From: Anaerolineales bacterium
Lineage (GTDB): Bacteria; Chloroflexota; Anaerolineae; Anaerolineales; Villigracilaceae
DNA length: 57,433 bases
Reading direction: 5' to 3'
Assembly: GCA_020060625.1 (NCBI GenBank)
Contig: JAGUZU010000125.1
Location: 1 to 57,433, forward strand
The position numbers were made by a program, and so were the translations under genes. Within the stretch, counting starts at the first letter, position 1. The number at the start of each line of letters is the position of its first letter. Below, in pieces: positions 1 through 8,288 of this stretch. The notes beneath the pieces are model-generated. The model ran no database searches, had not been told where the DNA came from, and saw only the letters and a list, made by a program, of their open reading frames with translations.

Positions 1-107
1 ACCAAAATCCGAAAAGTGCCGCATCTTCGCTCCTATTACCACTTTTCTCGCTCTACTCGTACCTTTTTACATAGATCTTTTGGATAAAGTCCAGCTTAGG
101 AGAAGAC
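1..107. other. window edge, no gene called
   Basis: One plus frame is open from the edge to a TAA at 85-87 and could be the last 28 codons of an upstream gene, for example the alpha-subunit partner of the CoA-transferase that follows. The residues are not recognisable, so no call is made. GAAAAGTG at 11-18 is repeated inverted (CACTTTTC) at 40-47. A good Shine-Dalgarno (AGGAG at about 97-101) precedes the ATG at 108. Confidence 0.3.
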
Positions 108-884
108 ATGCCCGAACTCAAATATTCCTCCGCTGAATTGATGATCGTCAACGCCGCGCGCCTGTTAAAAGACGGCGATGTAGTCTTCGTCGGCGTCGGT
201 CAACCCAACCTCGCCTGCAATCTCGCCAAGCGGACACACGCTCCCAACCTGGTCATGATCTACGAGGCGGGTGTCATCGGCGCGGAACCTGCCCGCCTGC
301 CGTTGTCCATCGGCGACCCGACACTCGTCAGCGGGGCGCTTTCGGTGGTGAGCATGTATGATATCTTCGCCAACTACCTCCAGCGCGGCAACGTGGACGT
401 GGGTTTCATGGGCGGCGCGCAAATTGATAAGTACGGCAATATCAACGCCACCGTCATTGGTGACTACGCGCAACCAAAGGTCCGGCTTCCCGGCTCCGGC
501 GGCTCACAGGAAATTGCGGCATGGGCAAATCGCTGTTACATCATGACGCCCCACCAGAAACGCCGCTTCCCCGAAAAAGTGGAATTCATGACCTCGGCTG
601 GATTCATCGACGGCAAAGGCGCGCGCGTAAAACGCGGCTTGCGCGGCGGCGGGATGCTTGCCGTCGTCACGGACATCGGCACGATGGAACCCGACGAAAG
701 CGGCGAAATGACCCTCACCGCCCTGCACCCCGGCAAGACGATTGAAGAGGCAAAAGCCAACACAGGTTGGGAGTTGAAAGCCGCTCCGCAATTGAAAAGC
801 ACGGAACTTGTCACCAAAAAGGAATTGAAGATTCTGCGCGAGGAACTCGACCCGACGGGAATCTACCTCAAAGGCGCATCATAA
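108..884 (+). CDS. CoA-transferase, glutaconate CoA-transferase beta-subunit (GctB) family
   Basis: A 258-aa protein of the family I CoA-transferase small-subunit type, about the usual length of GctB-like subunits. The motif IYEAG (Glu53) matches the family's catalytic glutamate that forms the glutamyl-CoA thioester. VGQPNLA near residue 30 and RLPGSGGSQEIA near 126-137 are typical of this branch. The enzyme would move CoA between an acyl-CoA and a free carboxylate in the cytoplasm. Such proteins work with an alpha subunit, normally encoded just upstream; here that position is at or beyond the window edge. The substrate cannot be told from sequence. The start is supported by an AGGAG box 7-8 nt upstream. 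Confidence 0.85.
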   Translation: MPELKYSSAELMIVNAARLLKDGDVVFVGVGQPNLACNLAKRTHAPNLVMIYEAGVIGAEPARLPLSIGDPTLVSGALSVVSMYDIFANYLQRGNVDVGFMGGAQIDKYGNINATVIGDYAQPKVRLPGSGGSQEIAAWANRCYIMTPHQKRRFPEKVEFMTSAGFIDGKGARVKRGLRGGGMLAVVTDIGTMEPDESGEMTLTALHPGKTIEEAKANTGWELKAAPQLKSTELVTKKELKILREELDPTGIYLKGAS

Positions 885-934
885 TTTCGGCGCATATCAT
901 CCAAACGTCCCCTTTACGATATTTTCGTTCGGGG

Positions 935-947
935 TTATATCAAAACC
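935..947 (+). promoter_or_regulatory. -10 box for leaderless HAD gene
   Basis: TTATAT at 935-940 is followed 7 nt later by the ATG at 948, with no Shine-Dalgarno between. TTTACG at 913-918 sits 16 nt upstream as a weak -35. The spacing implies a transcript starting at or next to the start codon. Confidence 0.45.
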
Positions 948-1688
948 ATGAACGCCCCTCCCCGTCACATCCTTTTCGATCTTGGCGAAACGCTCATGCG
1001 CTCGCGCGGAGACTGGGATGCCATACACGAGCAGGCAGACCGCGCGCTCACCGAGTCGCTTCGCCAAAGCCGCATCCATCTGGAACCGCAGCGCTTCCGC
1101 ACGCGGCTGCACGAGTACTACGAACAACGCGACAAGGATTTTCAGGAAACCACCTATCATTTCGTCCTGCGCGAACTGCTCAAAGAGTTGGGTCATGCCG
1201 ATATAACGGAATCAGTCATCAGGTCCGCGCTCGATGCGATGTATGCCGTCACACAAACGAATTGGGAGATCGAAGACGACACCGTCGAAACGCTTCAAGG
1301 GTTGAAGTCCGCAAATTATCACATCGGCATATTATCGAACGCGGGCGACGACAAGGATGTTCAGCAGATTATTGAAAGTTTCGGCATCCGCCCTTTCTTC
1401 GACTTTGTATTGACATCCGCCGCATGTTTTTATCGCAAACCGCATCCGCGAGCATTCGAAATCGCGCTGGCGCATTGGAGCATTACGCCGCCGGAAGCCG
1501 TCATGGTCGGCGACAGCCTCGAAGCGGACATCTCCGGCGCGAAACGATTGAACATGACGGCGATCTGGATTACGCGCCGCGCAAAATTCAAGGACAAAGA
1601 CATGCATCGCATCAAACCGGACTTTAGCCTGCGCAAACTCTCCGAGCTTTTCCCCACGCTGGAGCGGATCTCCCTCCCCCGTATCTGA
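948..1688 (+). CDS. HAD-superfamily hydrolase
   Basis: A 246-aa HAD-like phosphatase. Motif I reads FDLGETL, with the nucleophile Asp11 present but Gly13 in place of the usual second aspartate (general acid/base). Motif II is ILSNAGDD near residue 130 and motif IV is MVGDSLEADISGAK near 185. An alpha-helical cap lies between motifs I and II (about residues 18-105). The DxG variant is common in several HAD subfamilies, so activity is not excluded, but ordinary DxD phosphatase chemistry should not be assumed. Substrate unknown. The gene stands between the CoA-transferase and an EamA permease, with no clear functional link. Confidence 0.85.
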   Translation: MNAPPRHILFDLGETLMRSRGDWDAIHEQADRALTESLRQSRIHLEPQRFRTRLHEYYEQRDKDFQETTYHFVLRELLKELGHADITESVIRSALDAMYAVTQTNWEIEDDTVETLQGLKSANYHIGILSNAGDDKDVQQIIESFGIRPFFDFVLTSAACFYRKPHPRAFEIALAHWSITPPEAVMVGDSLEADISGAKRLNMTAIWITRRAKFKDKDMHRIKPDFSLRKLSELFPTLERISLPRI

Positions 1689-1700
1689 CAAAGGTCGCGG

Positions 1701-1714
1701 TACAATTCTGTCTC
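1701..1714 (+). promoter_or_regulatory. -10 box for leaderless EamA gene
   Basis: TACAAT at 1701-1706, 8 nt before the ATG at 1715, and no ribosome binding site. This fits the leaderless pattern seen at several other genes in the window. No clear -35 was found. Confidence 0.45.
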
Positions 1715-2608
1715 ATGCCGACCAACCGCCTCCTTCCCTATGCCGCGCTCGCCGTGGGTATTATTGCTTTGAGTCTCTCTGCCATGTTCGTCCGCTGGGC
1801 GGATGCGCCCGGTGCGATAACCGGGTTCTACCGACTTTCATTTGCCACCATTTTGATGGCTCCAATCTTTCTCAGGCAACAGCAACGGCGCGAAGGAATT
1901 GACCGTAGGTTTCTGCTTTTCCCCATCCTCGGCGGGTTTTTCACCGCCTGCGATTTCGCCCTTTGGAACACTTCGGTGCATTACACAACCGCTGCAAACG
2001 CCACCCTGCTTGGCAATACTTCCCCGTTGTGGGTTGCGTTGTTTGCATTCTTCGTCCTGCGCGAAAAACTCAGAAAAAGTTTCTGGGTCGGCTTGACCCT
2101 CGCCTTATTGGGCGCAGTGTTCGTAGTCGGCAGCGACTTTTTGCAACACCCCACTCTCGGCATCGGCGACTTGATGGCAAGCGCGGCGGCAATCTTTTAC
2201 GCAGGCTACCAGCTCATCACCCAGCGCGGACGCAAACACATCGACCCGCTTCGGTACACCTGGCTGGTAGGCGCAAGCGCGACAGGCGCGATGTTCATCA
2301 TCAACCTTGTATGGGGAAATTCATTCACAGGCTATGCCCCGCAAACCTGGTTCGTATTTCTCGCCACCGCCGTTGTCTCACAAATGATCGGCTATCTCTC
2401 CATCTCTTACGCGCTGGGACATTTACCCGCCTCCGTCGTCGCGCCGACGTTGATCGGTCAACCCATTCTGACTGCCATCCTCGCCATTCCCCTGCTAGGC
2501 GAAATCCCCGCGCCAATTCAATGGGCTGGAGGTGCGGTCGCGCTGGCTGGCATTTACATCGTAAACCAGTCGCATGTTAAAAATCAGCGCGAAACGCCGA
2601 ACGCCTGA
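1715..2608 (+). CDS. EamA/DMT-family permease
   Basis: A 297-aa protein with about ten hydrophobic segments arranged as two EamA repeats (about residues 8-140 and 150-290), the standard drug/metabolite-transporter layout. The first repeat carries the typical region from GAITGFYRLSFA (about residue 34) to ANATLLGNTSPLWVALF (about 93-110). These inner-membrane proteins export amino acids, metabolites or xenobiotics; substrate cannot be assigned. The start follows a TACAAT box by 8 nt, consistent with a leaderless transcript. The STAS gene begins 30 nt downstream. Confidence 0.85.
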   Translation: MPTNRLLPYAALAVGIIALSLSAMFVRWADAPGAITGFYRLSFATILMAPIFLRQQQRREGIDRRFLLFPILGGFFTACDFALWNTSVHYTTAANATLLGNTSPLWVALFAFFVLREKLRKSFWVGLTLALLGAVFVVGSDFLQHPTLGIGDLMASAAAIFYAGYQLITQRGRKHIDPLRYTWLVGASATGAMFIINLVWGNSFTGYAPQTWFVFLATAVVSQMIGYLSISYALGHLPASVVAPTLIGQPILTAILAIPLLGEIPAPIQWAGGAVALAGIYIVNQSHVKNQRETPNA

Positions 2609-2638
2609 CCCTACCCTATCAACGAAAAGGATATACCC

Positions 2639-3040
2639 ATGCTGGAAATTGCCACTGAAACCCTGAAAGCGCGAGTACCTGTGACTGTGATCGTCGTCAA
2701 AGGGGATGTTGACACATCCAATTACAAAACCTTCCTCGAACGAACGCAGGAAACGCTTGCCAGCGGCGCGCGTTATCTCATTCTGGATTTGAAGGATGTC
2801 CCCTTCATGAGCAGCGCCGGATTGAGAGTCATTCACACCATCTTCAACGAATTACGAAATCTTCACAATGATGTGAACGACGACGAACTTCGCAGGCAGA
2901 TGAGCGCCGGCGCGTACAAATCGCCCCACCTCAAACTGGCAGGTCCCACCGCGCAGGTTCGGGAGGCGCTCGAATTGGGCGGATTCGAGACGTACATCGA
3001 AGTCTTCAACGATGTTCCCGGCGCGTTGAATTCCTTTTGA
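2639..3040 (+). CDS. STAS-domain anti-sigma factor antagonist
   Basis: A 133-aa single-domain STAS protein (SpoIIAA/RsbV family). The conserved loop reads VPFMSSAGLR; Ser58 or Ser59 is in the position phosphorylated by a partner serine kinase in the family. A longer than usual linker (about residues 78-104, HNDVNDDELRRQ onward) separates the phosphoserine helix from the final strand. Such proteins bind anti-sigma kinases or act in partner-switching modules; no partner kinase or phosphatase is encoded nearby, so the target is unknown. The start is preceded by an AAAAGGA box. Confidence 0.85.
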   Translation: MLEIATETLKARVPVTVIVVKGDVDTSNYKTFLERTQETLASGARYLILDLKDVPFMSSAGLRVIHTIFNELRNLHNDVNDDELRRQMSAGAYKSPHLKLAGPTAQVREALELGGFETYIEVFNDVPGALNSF

Positions 3041-3054
3041 TCTGAACGCCCTGC

Positions 3055-3066
3055 TATAATCAACGC
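3055..3066 (+). promoter_or_regulatory. TATAAT box for leaderless rarA
   Basis: A perfect TATAAT at 3055-3060 is followed by six bases and the ATG at 3067. The transcript should begin at the start codon. No good -35 at standard spacing. The box lies in the 27-nt gap after the STAS stop codon. Confidence 0.6.
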
Positions 3067-4473
3067 ATGTCAGATCTCTTCGACCATGCCATGCAGGAAC
3101 GCATGAAATCGGAAGCGCCGCTCGCCGCGCGGATGCGCCCGCGCACGCTGGAGGAATACATCGGGCAGGAGCACATCATCGGCGAAGGGAAACTTTTGCG
3201 CCGCGCCATCGAAGCGGACAGGCTCTTCTCATCCATCATTCTGTGGGGTCCGCCGGGAACAGGCAAGACCACGCTCGCGCAGGTCATTGCAAACACCACC
3301 AAAAGTCATTTCGTCACCATCTCCGCCATCCTTGCCGGCAAAGCCGACCTGCGCGTGGTCATTGACGAAGCGCTCGAACGCCGCCGCCTTCACAACATCC
3401 GCACCATCCTCTTCGTGGACGAAGTCCATCGCTGGAACAAAGCCCAGCAGGACGCGCTCCTCCCCCATGTTGAAAACGGTACGTTCACTCTCATCGGCGC
3501 GACCACCGAAAACCCGTATTTTGAAGTCATCAAGGCGTTGATCTCGCGTTCGCGCGTGTTTCAATTGCGAAACCTGAATCAGAAAGAGACCGGGGTTCTT
3601 CTTGACCGCGCGCTGGCAGACAAGGAACGCGGCTACGGAAACAAACGCATCAAACTGGACCTCGAAGCCCGCTCCCATTTAATCGAAGTTTCCTCCGGCG
3701 ACGCCCGCAACGCCCTCAACGCGCTCGAACTGGCTGTCGAATCCACCGCGCCGGATAAGGACGGTGTCATCCACATCACGCTGGATGTGGCACAAGAGTC
3801 CATTCAACACCGCGCAGTTCTCTACGACAAGGACGGCGACGCGCACTACGACACCATCTCCGCCTTCATCAAATCCGTGCGCGGAAGCGACCCGGATGCA
3901 GCCTTGTACTGGCTCGCAAAGATGCTCTATGCCGGAGAAGACCCGAAATTCATCATCCGCCGCCTGATCATTCTCGCGGGTGAAGACATTGGGCTGGCAG
4001 ACCCCATGGGGCTGGTCGTTGCCTCTTCCGCCGCTCAAGCCTTCGATTACATCGGCTTGCCCGAAGGGATTTACCCCATCGTCGAGGCGACGCTGTATCT
4101 TGCCACCGCACCCAAGTCCAACACGGCGGGCGCGTATTTCAAAGCCATGAAAAAGATCGAAGAAGAGGGGCAGGTCTCCGTACCACGCCATTTAATGGAC
4201 GGCAACCGCGACGCCGCCGCAATGGGACATGGTAAAGACTACGTTTATCCGCACGAGTTCGAGGGACATTTCACGCCGCAGCAGTATCTGCCAAAACGTT
4301 TGCTTGGCACCTATTTTTATTCGCCGTCCGAAGAGGGATATGAGTCGCAGGTCAAATCGCGGTTGGAGATGTGGCGGGATGCGCAAAGAAAAGCGCTGGG
4401 AATTTCCAAAGTTGAACACATCCCCGATATGAGCGAAGAACAAATCCTGGAGATGAAGAGGAAGATCAAATAA
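3067..4473 (+). CDS. rarA: Replication-associated recombination protein A (MgsA/RarA-type AAA+ ATPase)
   Basis: A 468-aa AAA+ ATPase (E. coli RarA is 447 aa). Walker [10 protein letters not shown] spans residues 61-69, Walker B FVDEVHRW 116-123, and sensor 1 [10 protein letters not shown] 141-150. The C-terminal half (about 250-465) is the RarA helical tetramerisation region, with GEDIGLADP and, later, [13 protein letters not shown]. RarA/MgsA/WRNIP1 proteins act at stalled replication forks with SSB and the clamp. The stop overlaps the next start by one base (TAATG), so the phosphatase and Smr genes are probably translationally coupled to it. Expression appears to start from a leaderless promoter directly upstream. 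Confidence 0.95.
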   Translation: MSDLFDHAMQERMKSEAPLAARMRPRTLEEYIGQEHIIGEGKLLRRAIEADRLFSSIILWGPPGTGKTTLAQVIANTTKSHFVTISAILAGKADLRVVIDEALERRRLHNIRTILFVDEVHRWNKAQQDALLPHVENGTFTLIGATTENPYFEVIKALISRSRVFQLRNLNQKETGVLLDRALADKERGYGNKRIKLDLEARSHLIEVSSGDARNALNALELAVESTAPDKDGVIHITLDVAQESIQHRAVLYDKDGDAHYDTISAFIKSVRGSDPDAALYWLAKMLYAGEDPKFIIRRLIILAGEDIGLADPMGLVVASSAAQAFDYIGLPEGIYPIVEATLYLATAPKSNTAGAYFKAMKKIEEEGQVSVPRHLMDGNRDAAAMGHGKDYVYPHEFEGHFTPQQYLPKRLLGTYFYSPSEEGYESQVKSRLEMWRDAQRKALGISKVEHIPDMSEEQILEMKRKIK

Positions 4474-5105
4474 TGCCTTTATTGCTGCTCATCCGGCACG
4501 GCGAGAATGACTACGTCAAGACCGGGAAAATGGCGGGAAGAATTCCCGGCGTGCATCTTAATGAAAAGGGGCAGAAACAGGCTCAGGCGTTGGCAGAGGC
4601 GTTGAAGGACATCCCCATCACGGCAATTTATTCGAGTCCGTTGGAAAGGGCAATGGAGACGGCGAGTCCCATCGCGGAATTACATAAACTGAAGATCATT
4701 CGGGAACCCGACTTGATGGATACGCATATTGGCAAGTGGCAGGGAAAATCATGGAAGGCGCTGCGGTTGATGAAGGCGTGGAAGATCGTGCAGAATGCGC
4801 CGTCGCGGTTTCGGTTTCCTGAAGGCGAGTCGTTTCCTGAGTGTCAGATGCGGATCGTAAACGTGCTGGAGCGCGCTGCGCAAACCCATAAAAAACCGCA
4901 GGACATTGCAGCGGTTGTTTTTCATGCAGACCCCATCAAACTCGCGGTTGCGCATTTCCTCGGTATGCCGCTCGATCATTTTCAACGACTGGGCTGCGAC
5001 ACTGGTTCATTGACCGCGCTTCATGTTGGCGAAAGCAGCGCGCACCTGATAAAACTGAACCAGCGCCCGCCGTTCGATTTTCTATCGAAAAAGAAAATGA
5101 AATAA
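4473..5105 (+). CDS. Histidine phosphatase (phosphoglycerate mutase-like)
   Basis: A 210-aa member of the branch-1 histidine phosphatase superfamily. The phosphoacceptor motif RHGE is at residues 8-11 (His9), SSPLERAMETA with the conserved arginine at 54-64, and the second catalytic histidine in FHADP (His151). It could be a broad-specificity phosphatase or a cofactor-type phosphatase; no specificity residue is diagnostic. The gene overlaps rarA upstream and the Smr gene downstream by one base each (TAATG), so the three form a tightly coupled operon. The histidine motif reads FHADP rather than the more common SHGDP. Confidence 0.85.
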   Translation: MPLLLLIRHGENDYVKTGKMAGRIPGVHLNEKGQKQAQALAEALKDIPITAIYSSPLERAMETASPIAELHKLKIIREPDLMDTHIGKWQGKSWKALRLMKAWKIVQNAPSRFRFPEGESFPECQMRIVNVLERAAQTHKKPQDIAAVVFHADPIKLAVAHFLGMPLDHFQRLGCDTGSLTALHVGESSAHLIKLNQRPPFDFLSKKKMK

Positions 5106-5359
5106 TGGCGAAGCTAAAACTTGACCTGCACGATATTTACAACAAAGGCGGCATGATTGACAAAGAGTTGAACCGCATTGTGGAGGAAGCCATCGAACGA
5201 AAGATCGAGCTGGTGGAGATCATTCCCGGCAAAGGCAGCGGGCAACTCAAGAAGAAGGTGTTGCGTTTTTTGAATCAGGGGCATATCAAGAATCTCTATC
5301 ATCGCGTGGAGAAGGATGACAAGAACTTCGGGCGGATATTCATTCATTTTAGGTTTTAG
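5105..5359 (+). CDS. Stand-alone Smr-domain protein
   Basis: An 84-aa protein consisting of just a Smr (small MutS-related) domain: LDLH at residues 6-9 and the GKGSGQL loop at 42-48, followed by the helix KKKVLRFLN. Smr domains bind or nick DNA or RNA; recent work links SmrB-type proteins to cleavage of mRNA at collided ribosomes. Which role applies here is unknown. It is the last gene of the overlapping rarA-phosphatase-smr set, which suggests a nucleic-acid repair or quality-control role. Confidence 0.85.
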   Translation: MAKLKLDLHDIYNKGGMIDKELNRIVEEAIERKIELVEIIPGKGSGQLKKKVLRFLNQGHIKNLYHRVEKDDKNFGRIFIHFRF

Positions 5360-5365
5360 AAAGAA

Positions 5366-5392
5366 GTAGGGCGGATTGACAATCCGCCCTAC
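5366..5392. terminator. bidirectional hairpin between convergent genes
   Basis: A perfect 12-bp stem (GTAGGGCGGATT / AATCCGCCCTAC) with a 3-nt loop lies in the 35-bp gap between the plus-strand Smr gene and the convergent minus-strand fusion gene. The flanks are A/T rich (CATTTATTT on the plus side). The same kind of short palindrome is often a dispersed repeat, so it may be a repeat recruited as a terminator. Confidence 0.7.
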
Positions 5393-5394
5393 AT

Positions 5395-8202
5395 TTATTT
5401 CCACAATTTTGCCAACTCGTTCAGCGACCTGCAATACGGCTCGATGCTTGGAATAAAATGCGCCTCGTTCTTCGCATGTGGACCAACACCCGACTGACCC
5501 CACACGACGGCTTGACCGCCCGGAGCGAATCTTGCGCTTGTACCGGGCAGCTTCTTCCCGATGCGCGGCTCTTCCCCCGCCCCAGCCTGTTTGACCGCTT
5601 CGATGAGCGCTTTCAACGCCGGATTATTCGGGTCACATGCCACGCCATTTTCCATTACGGAGAAATAGGCTTCCAATCCATTCTCCGCACAATACGACTC
5701 GACCTTCGACCTTAGACCTTCGACATCGTCCTGTGGAATAGCGCGGATTTCAACACCTAAAACACCCTCCGCCGCTGTGACATTATACACGCCCGGCGTG
5801 CCGACATTGATAAATGGGAATTTCGCCTGCGACTGCCAACCATCAGAGGATTTGAGAGTCAGATGCCTGGCAAAGATTTCATTCAAGGCTGAACGCGCGG
5901 CAATGAGTTTCTCGCTCAGGTCGCCAGTGCCTGCCACTCCGCTGTGACCTTTCGCTCCGCGCGCAATGACGTCGAAGCGCATCACGCCGCGATTCTCGAT
6001 GCAAATCTCGCCGAAAAGTTCATTTCCTTTTTCGCCAGTACGTTCACCTGCGATAAAAAGGGACGGCATGAGATTAAGTTCTCTCAGCACATGCGGCGTG
6101 CCCCACGCTTCGGCTTCTCCGTTTTCTTCGTTACCGACGAGAAGCAGGGAAATATTTGGATATGGCTTTCCCAATTTCATCATTTCCTTCATCCAAACCA
6201 AATAAGTAGCAACGACAGTCTTCATGTCTGCGGCGCCGCGACCGTGGAGATAATCGCCTTCGATGCGCGGGGTGAACTGCGAGTCGTCGGGTTCAGGTTC
6301 GACGACGTCAAAGTGACCAGTTAGCAATATTTCGCCCTCACCCCTAACCCCTCTCCCGCTGGGAGAGGGGAATCGTGCAAAAACAGCGGGATATTTCCCG
6401 TCGAAGAATTTTGTTTCGAGACCCGCATTGCGGAGATAGTCATCAATTAATGAGCCTGCGCGGTGGACTTCATCCAAACGCTCATCTGGGCAAGCAGTAA
6501 CGGATGGAATGCGAATGAGTTGTTGCGCAAGATCGAGAATTTCAGAAGTTTTATCGGGGTAGGAAACCTCGATCACAGCCTGAGTGCGCGGACGGAAGCG
6601 AATCGGCGCGGTTGGAATTTGGCGGATCACATCGCGCGAGCGTTGGATGAACTCGGCGATCTTGGTCGCATCGCTGCCAAGGGATGTGTAATCAGATGCA
6701 ATGCGTTCCACGTCCGCTTTGACTTGCGCTTCATGCTCGTAGAAAATTTCCTTCAAGACAGTCAAAGGCACTTCGTCATTTGCGCCCAATTCCATTTGCA
6801 AGCGGGCGCGGATCTTTTCAGAAGTGTTGCGTCCGCCTTCAGACATTTCGATGAGGGGGGTCAAATCGCTCCACATGTTCAAGGCTTCGGCGAGAGGCTT
6901 GACTTCGTTAAGAGTCCATTTGAGGAAGGCGCGGACGGAGGTTGGCTTGCCCGTCAGCGGATTTTCGATCTCGGCACGCAGACCGTATTTGGCGGCAAGG
7001 TTTTCATTGGCGCGGGCGCGGGTGATGTCTTCGCGGTCATAGCGGAAGCCACGCGCAAATTTCGGGTCTGAGTAGATGCGGAGGAGCAAAAGATGTTTGA
7101 GCGTCAGATTTGCAATATCCAAATCCAATGAGTGACCGCCTTCGTCGGTGCGGACTTCGACACGTCCCATTGGCAAGTTGATTCGCGCCATCAGGTTTTG
7201 CTTTTCGATCTGCAGAGCCATCTCATCGGGTGGCGTCGCTTCACCCGCAGCGAACAAGCCGCGAGCGTAGAGAGAGGCGAGCTGGTCGCTCGTCGTGGAG
7301 ATGATCCGCTCGACAGGTTCGGCAAAACTTCGGGCGCGGACGGGAGTCCAGTTATTGTTCCCAAAACGGACTCCGCGCCGCACGAGGTCATACGAGATTT
7401 GCAGGTAGTCGTTATAAGAACGATAGAGATCGGGAAGGTCGATGGCGGACGGATTTGGGAACGTGAGGTTGCGCACCGAATCGAATTCTGTGAGGGCGAC
7501 TACAGCGCGTCCACCCCGGACCTGAGCCTGCATCGGCGTGGATGCAGTGGTTGCCACGAAAAGCGACGCGAACGCACGCAGGAGCCGCGCGGCGGTGATG
7601 TAGAACTCGGATTTGAATTCGTCGAGGTGCATGTCGCCGCGCTCGGTGGGAGTGAGATACATGAAGTCCCACGCGAAGAGCGGGTCTGGCAGGGAGAGGT
7701 TGCTGTGAATGCCAGTGGTTGCGAGAGTGTCACCATAAAGGTCAACGCATTTTTCAAGATAGCGGCGTTTGGCGATTGCCCAATCTCCTGGAATGGAATG
7801 ATGACCAATATCCGTAACGGACAACAGGTTGCCATGCCAGTAATGCAGGCGTTCGCCGAAGTTGACGCCCGCGCGATGCAGGGCATTGATAAGCGAGGCT
7901 TCCATGAGGCGCGCTTCGTAGATCGCGCCGCGCGGGCTGTAATAGGGGCGGGTCGCCCACTCGATCATCCAGTGGAAGACTTCGAGTTGGCTGAATTGCT
8001 TCTGCCATGACGGGACGCACTCAGCGCGGAGATAGTCCACAAAAGAGTGCTGGCTGGGTCCTGCGCCGACGGTGAGCAGGGGACGCAGTTTTTCATCGAG
8101 CAGGTTCCATTCCTGTTCGAAGCCATTCAGTCCGCCTTGCGGTTTTTCTTTGATGGATTCTTCGAGCGCAAGCTGGTATTTATCGGCGAATTTTTGAGGC
8201 AT
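5395..8202 (-). CDS. Fusion: glutamate-cysteine-ligase-like domain + M20 metallopeptidase
   Basis: A 935-aa two-domain protein. Residues 1 to about 545 resemble the GCS2/carboxylate-amine ligase fold: GFEQEWNLLD (27-36) parallels the EEEFNL start of those enzymes, and GIHSNLSLP (164-172) the substrate-binding GxHxNxS strand. Residues about 551-935 are an M20 (ArgE/DapE/CPG2) peptidase: GHFDVV (His630, Asp632), GRGAADMK (Asp659) and NEENGE (Glu692/693), with a dimerisation insert around 730-830. One half would form an amide bond at ATP cost and the other would hydrolyse one; whether the ligase half is active is unknown. Residues 612-623 are encoded by an inserted palindromic repeat. AGGAC precedes the start. 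Confidence 0.8.
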   Translation of the reverse strand: MPQKFADKYQLALEESIKEKPQGGLNGFEQEWNLLDEKLRPLLTVGAGPSQHSFVDYLRAECVPSWQKQFSQLEVFHWMIEWATRPYYSPRGAIYEARLMEASLINALHRAGVNFGERLHYWHGNLLSVTDIGHHSIPGDWAIAKRRYLEKCVDLYGDTLATTGIHSNLSLPDPLFAWDFMYLTPTERGDMHLDEFKSEFYITAARLLRAFASLFVATTASTPMQAQVRGGRAVVALTEFDSVRNLTFPNPSAIDLPDLYRSYNDYLQISYDLVRRGVRFGNNNWTPVRARSFAEPVERIISTTSDQLASLYARGLFAAGEATPPDEMALQIEKQNLMARINLPMGRVEVRTDEGGHSLDLDIANLTLKHLLLLRIYSDPKFARGFRYDREDITRARANENLAAKYGLRAEIENPLTGKPTSVRAFLKWTLNEVKPLAEALNMWSDLTPLIEMSEGGRNTSEKIRARLQMELGANDEVPLTVLKEIFYEHEAQVKADVERIASDYTSLGSDATKIAEFIQRSRDVIRQIPTAPIRFRPRTQAVIEVSYPDKTSEILDLAQQLIRIPSVTACPDERLDEVHRAGSLIDDYLRNAGLETKFFDGKYPAVFARFPSPSGRGVRGEGEILLTGHFDVVEPEPDDSQFTPRIEGDYLHGRGAADMKTVVATYLVWMKEMMKLGKPYPNISLLLVGNEENGEAEAWGTPHVLRELNLMPSLFIAGERTGEKGNELFGEICIENRGVMRFDVIARGAKGHSGVAGTGDLSEKLIAARSALNEIFARHLTLKSSDGWQSQAKFPFINVGTPGVYNVTAAEGVLGVEIRAIPQDDVEGLRSKVESYCAENGLEAYFSVMENGVACDPNNPALKALIEAVKQAGAGEEPRIGKKLPGTSARFAPGGQAVVWGQSGVGPHAKNEAHFIPSIEPYCRSLNELAKLWK
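6334..6369. repeat. interspersed palindromic repeat, family A, inside a gene
   Basis: The stretch contains CTCTCCCGCTGGGAGAG, preceded by a CCCTCACCCCTAACCCC-type arm. A second diverged copy lies at 9613-9660. Here the repeat is translated in frame in the M20 domain as PSPSGRGVRGEG, between the strand ending VFARF and the metal-binding strand LLTGHFDVV. Repeats of this kind are common as dispersed intergenic sequences in many bacteria. Confidence 0.8.
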
Positions 8203-8239
8203 GGTTAGTCCTAAAATAAGTTAGATGATTTCATAAAAA

Positions 8240-8286
8240 AGTGAAAAGTAGAAAGTGGAAAAATAATCTACTTTCTACTTTTCACT
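8240..8286 (-). terminator. terminator after the aminotransferase gene
   Basis: A perfect 17-bp inverted repeat (AGTGAAAAGTAGAAAGT and its complement) with a 13-nt loop lies 3 nt past the stop of the minus-strand aminotransferase. On the minus strand the stem is followed by TTTTTTATG. It is A/T rich but fits a Rho-independent terminator separating this gene from the downstream fusion gene. Confidence 0.7.
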
Positions 8287-8288
8287 CA

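Noticed and set aside
948-1688. Pseudogene call for the HAD protein because of DLGET
   Set aside because: DxG variants are frequent in intact HAD subfamilies and the reading frame and other motifs are complete.
6463-8010. Long plus-strand ORFs (about 200 and 290 codons) opposite the fusion gene
   Set aside because: They lie antisense to a gene with clear domain motifs, lack recognisable residues, and have the Arg/His-rich composition of mirror frames in codon-biased DNA.
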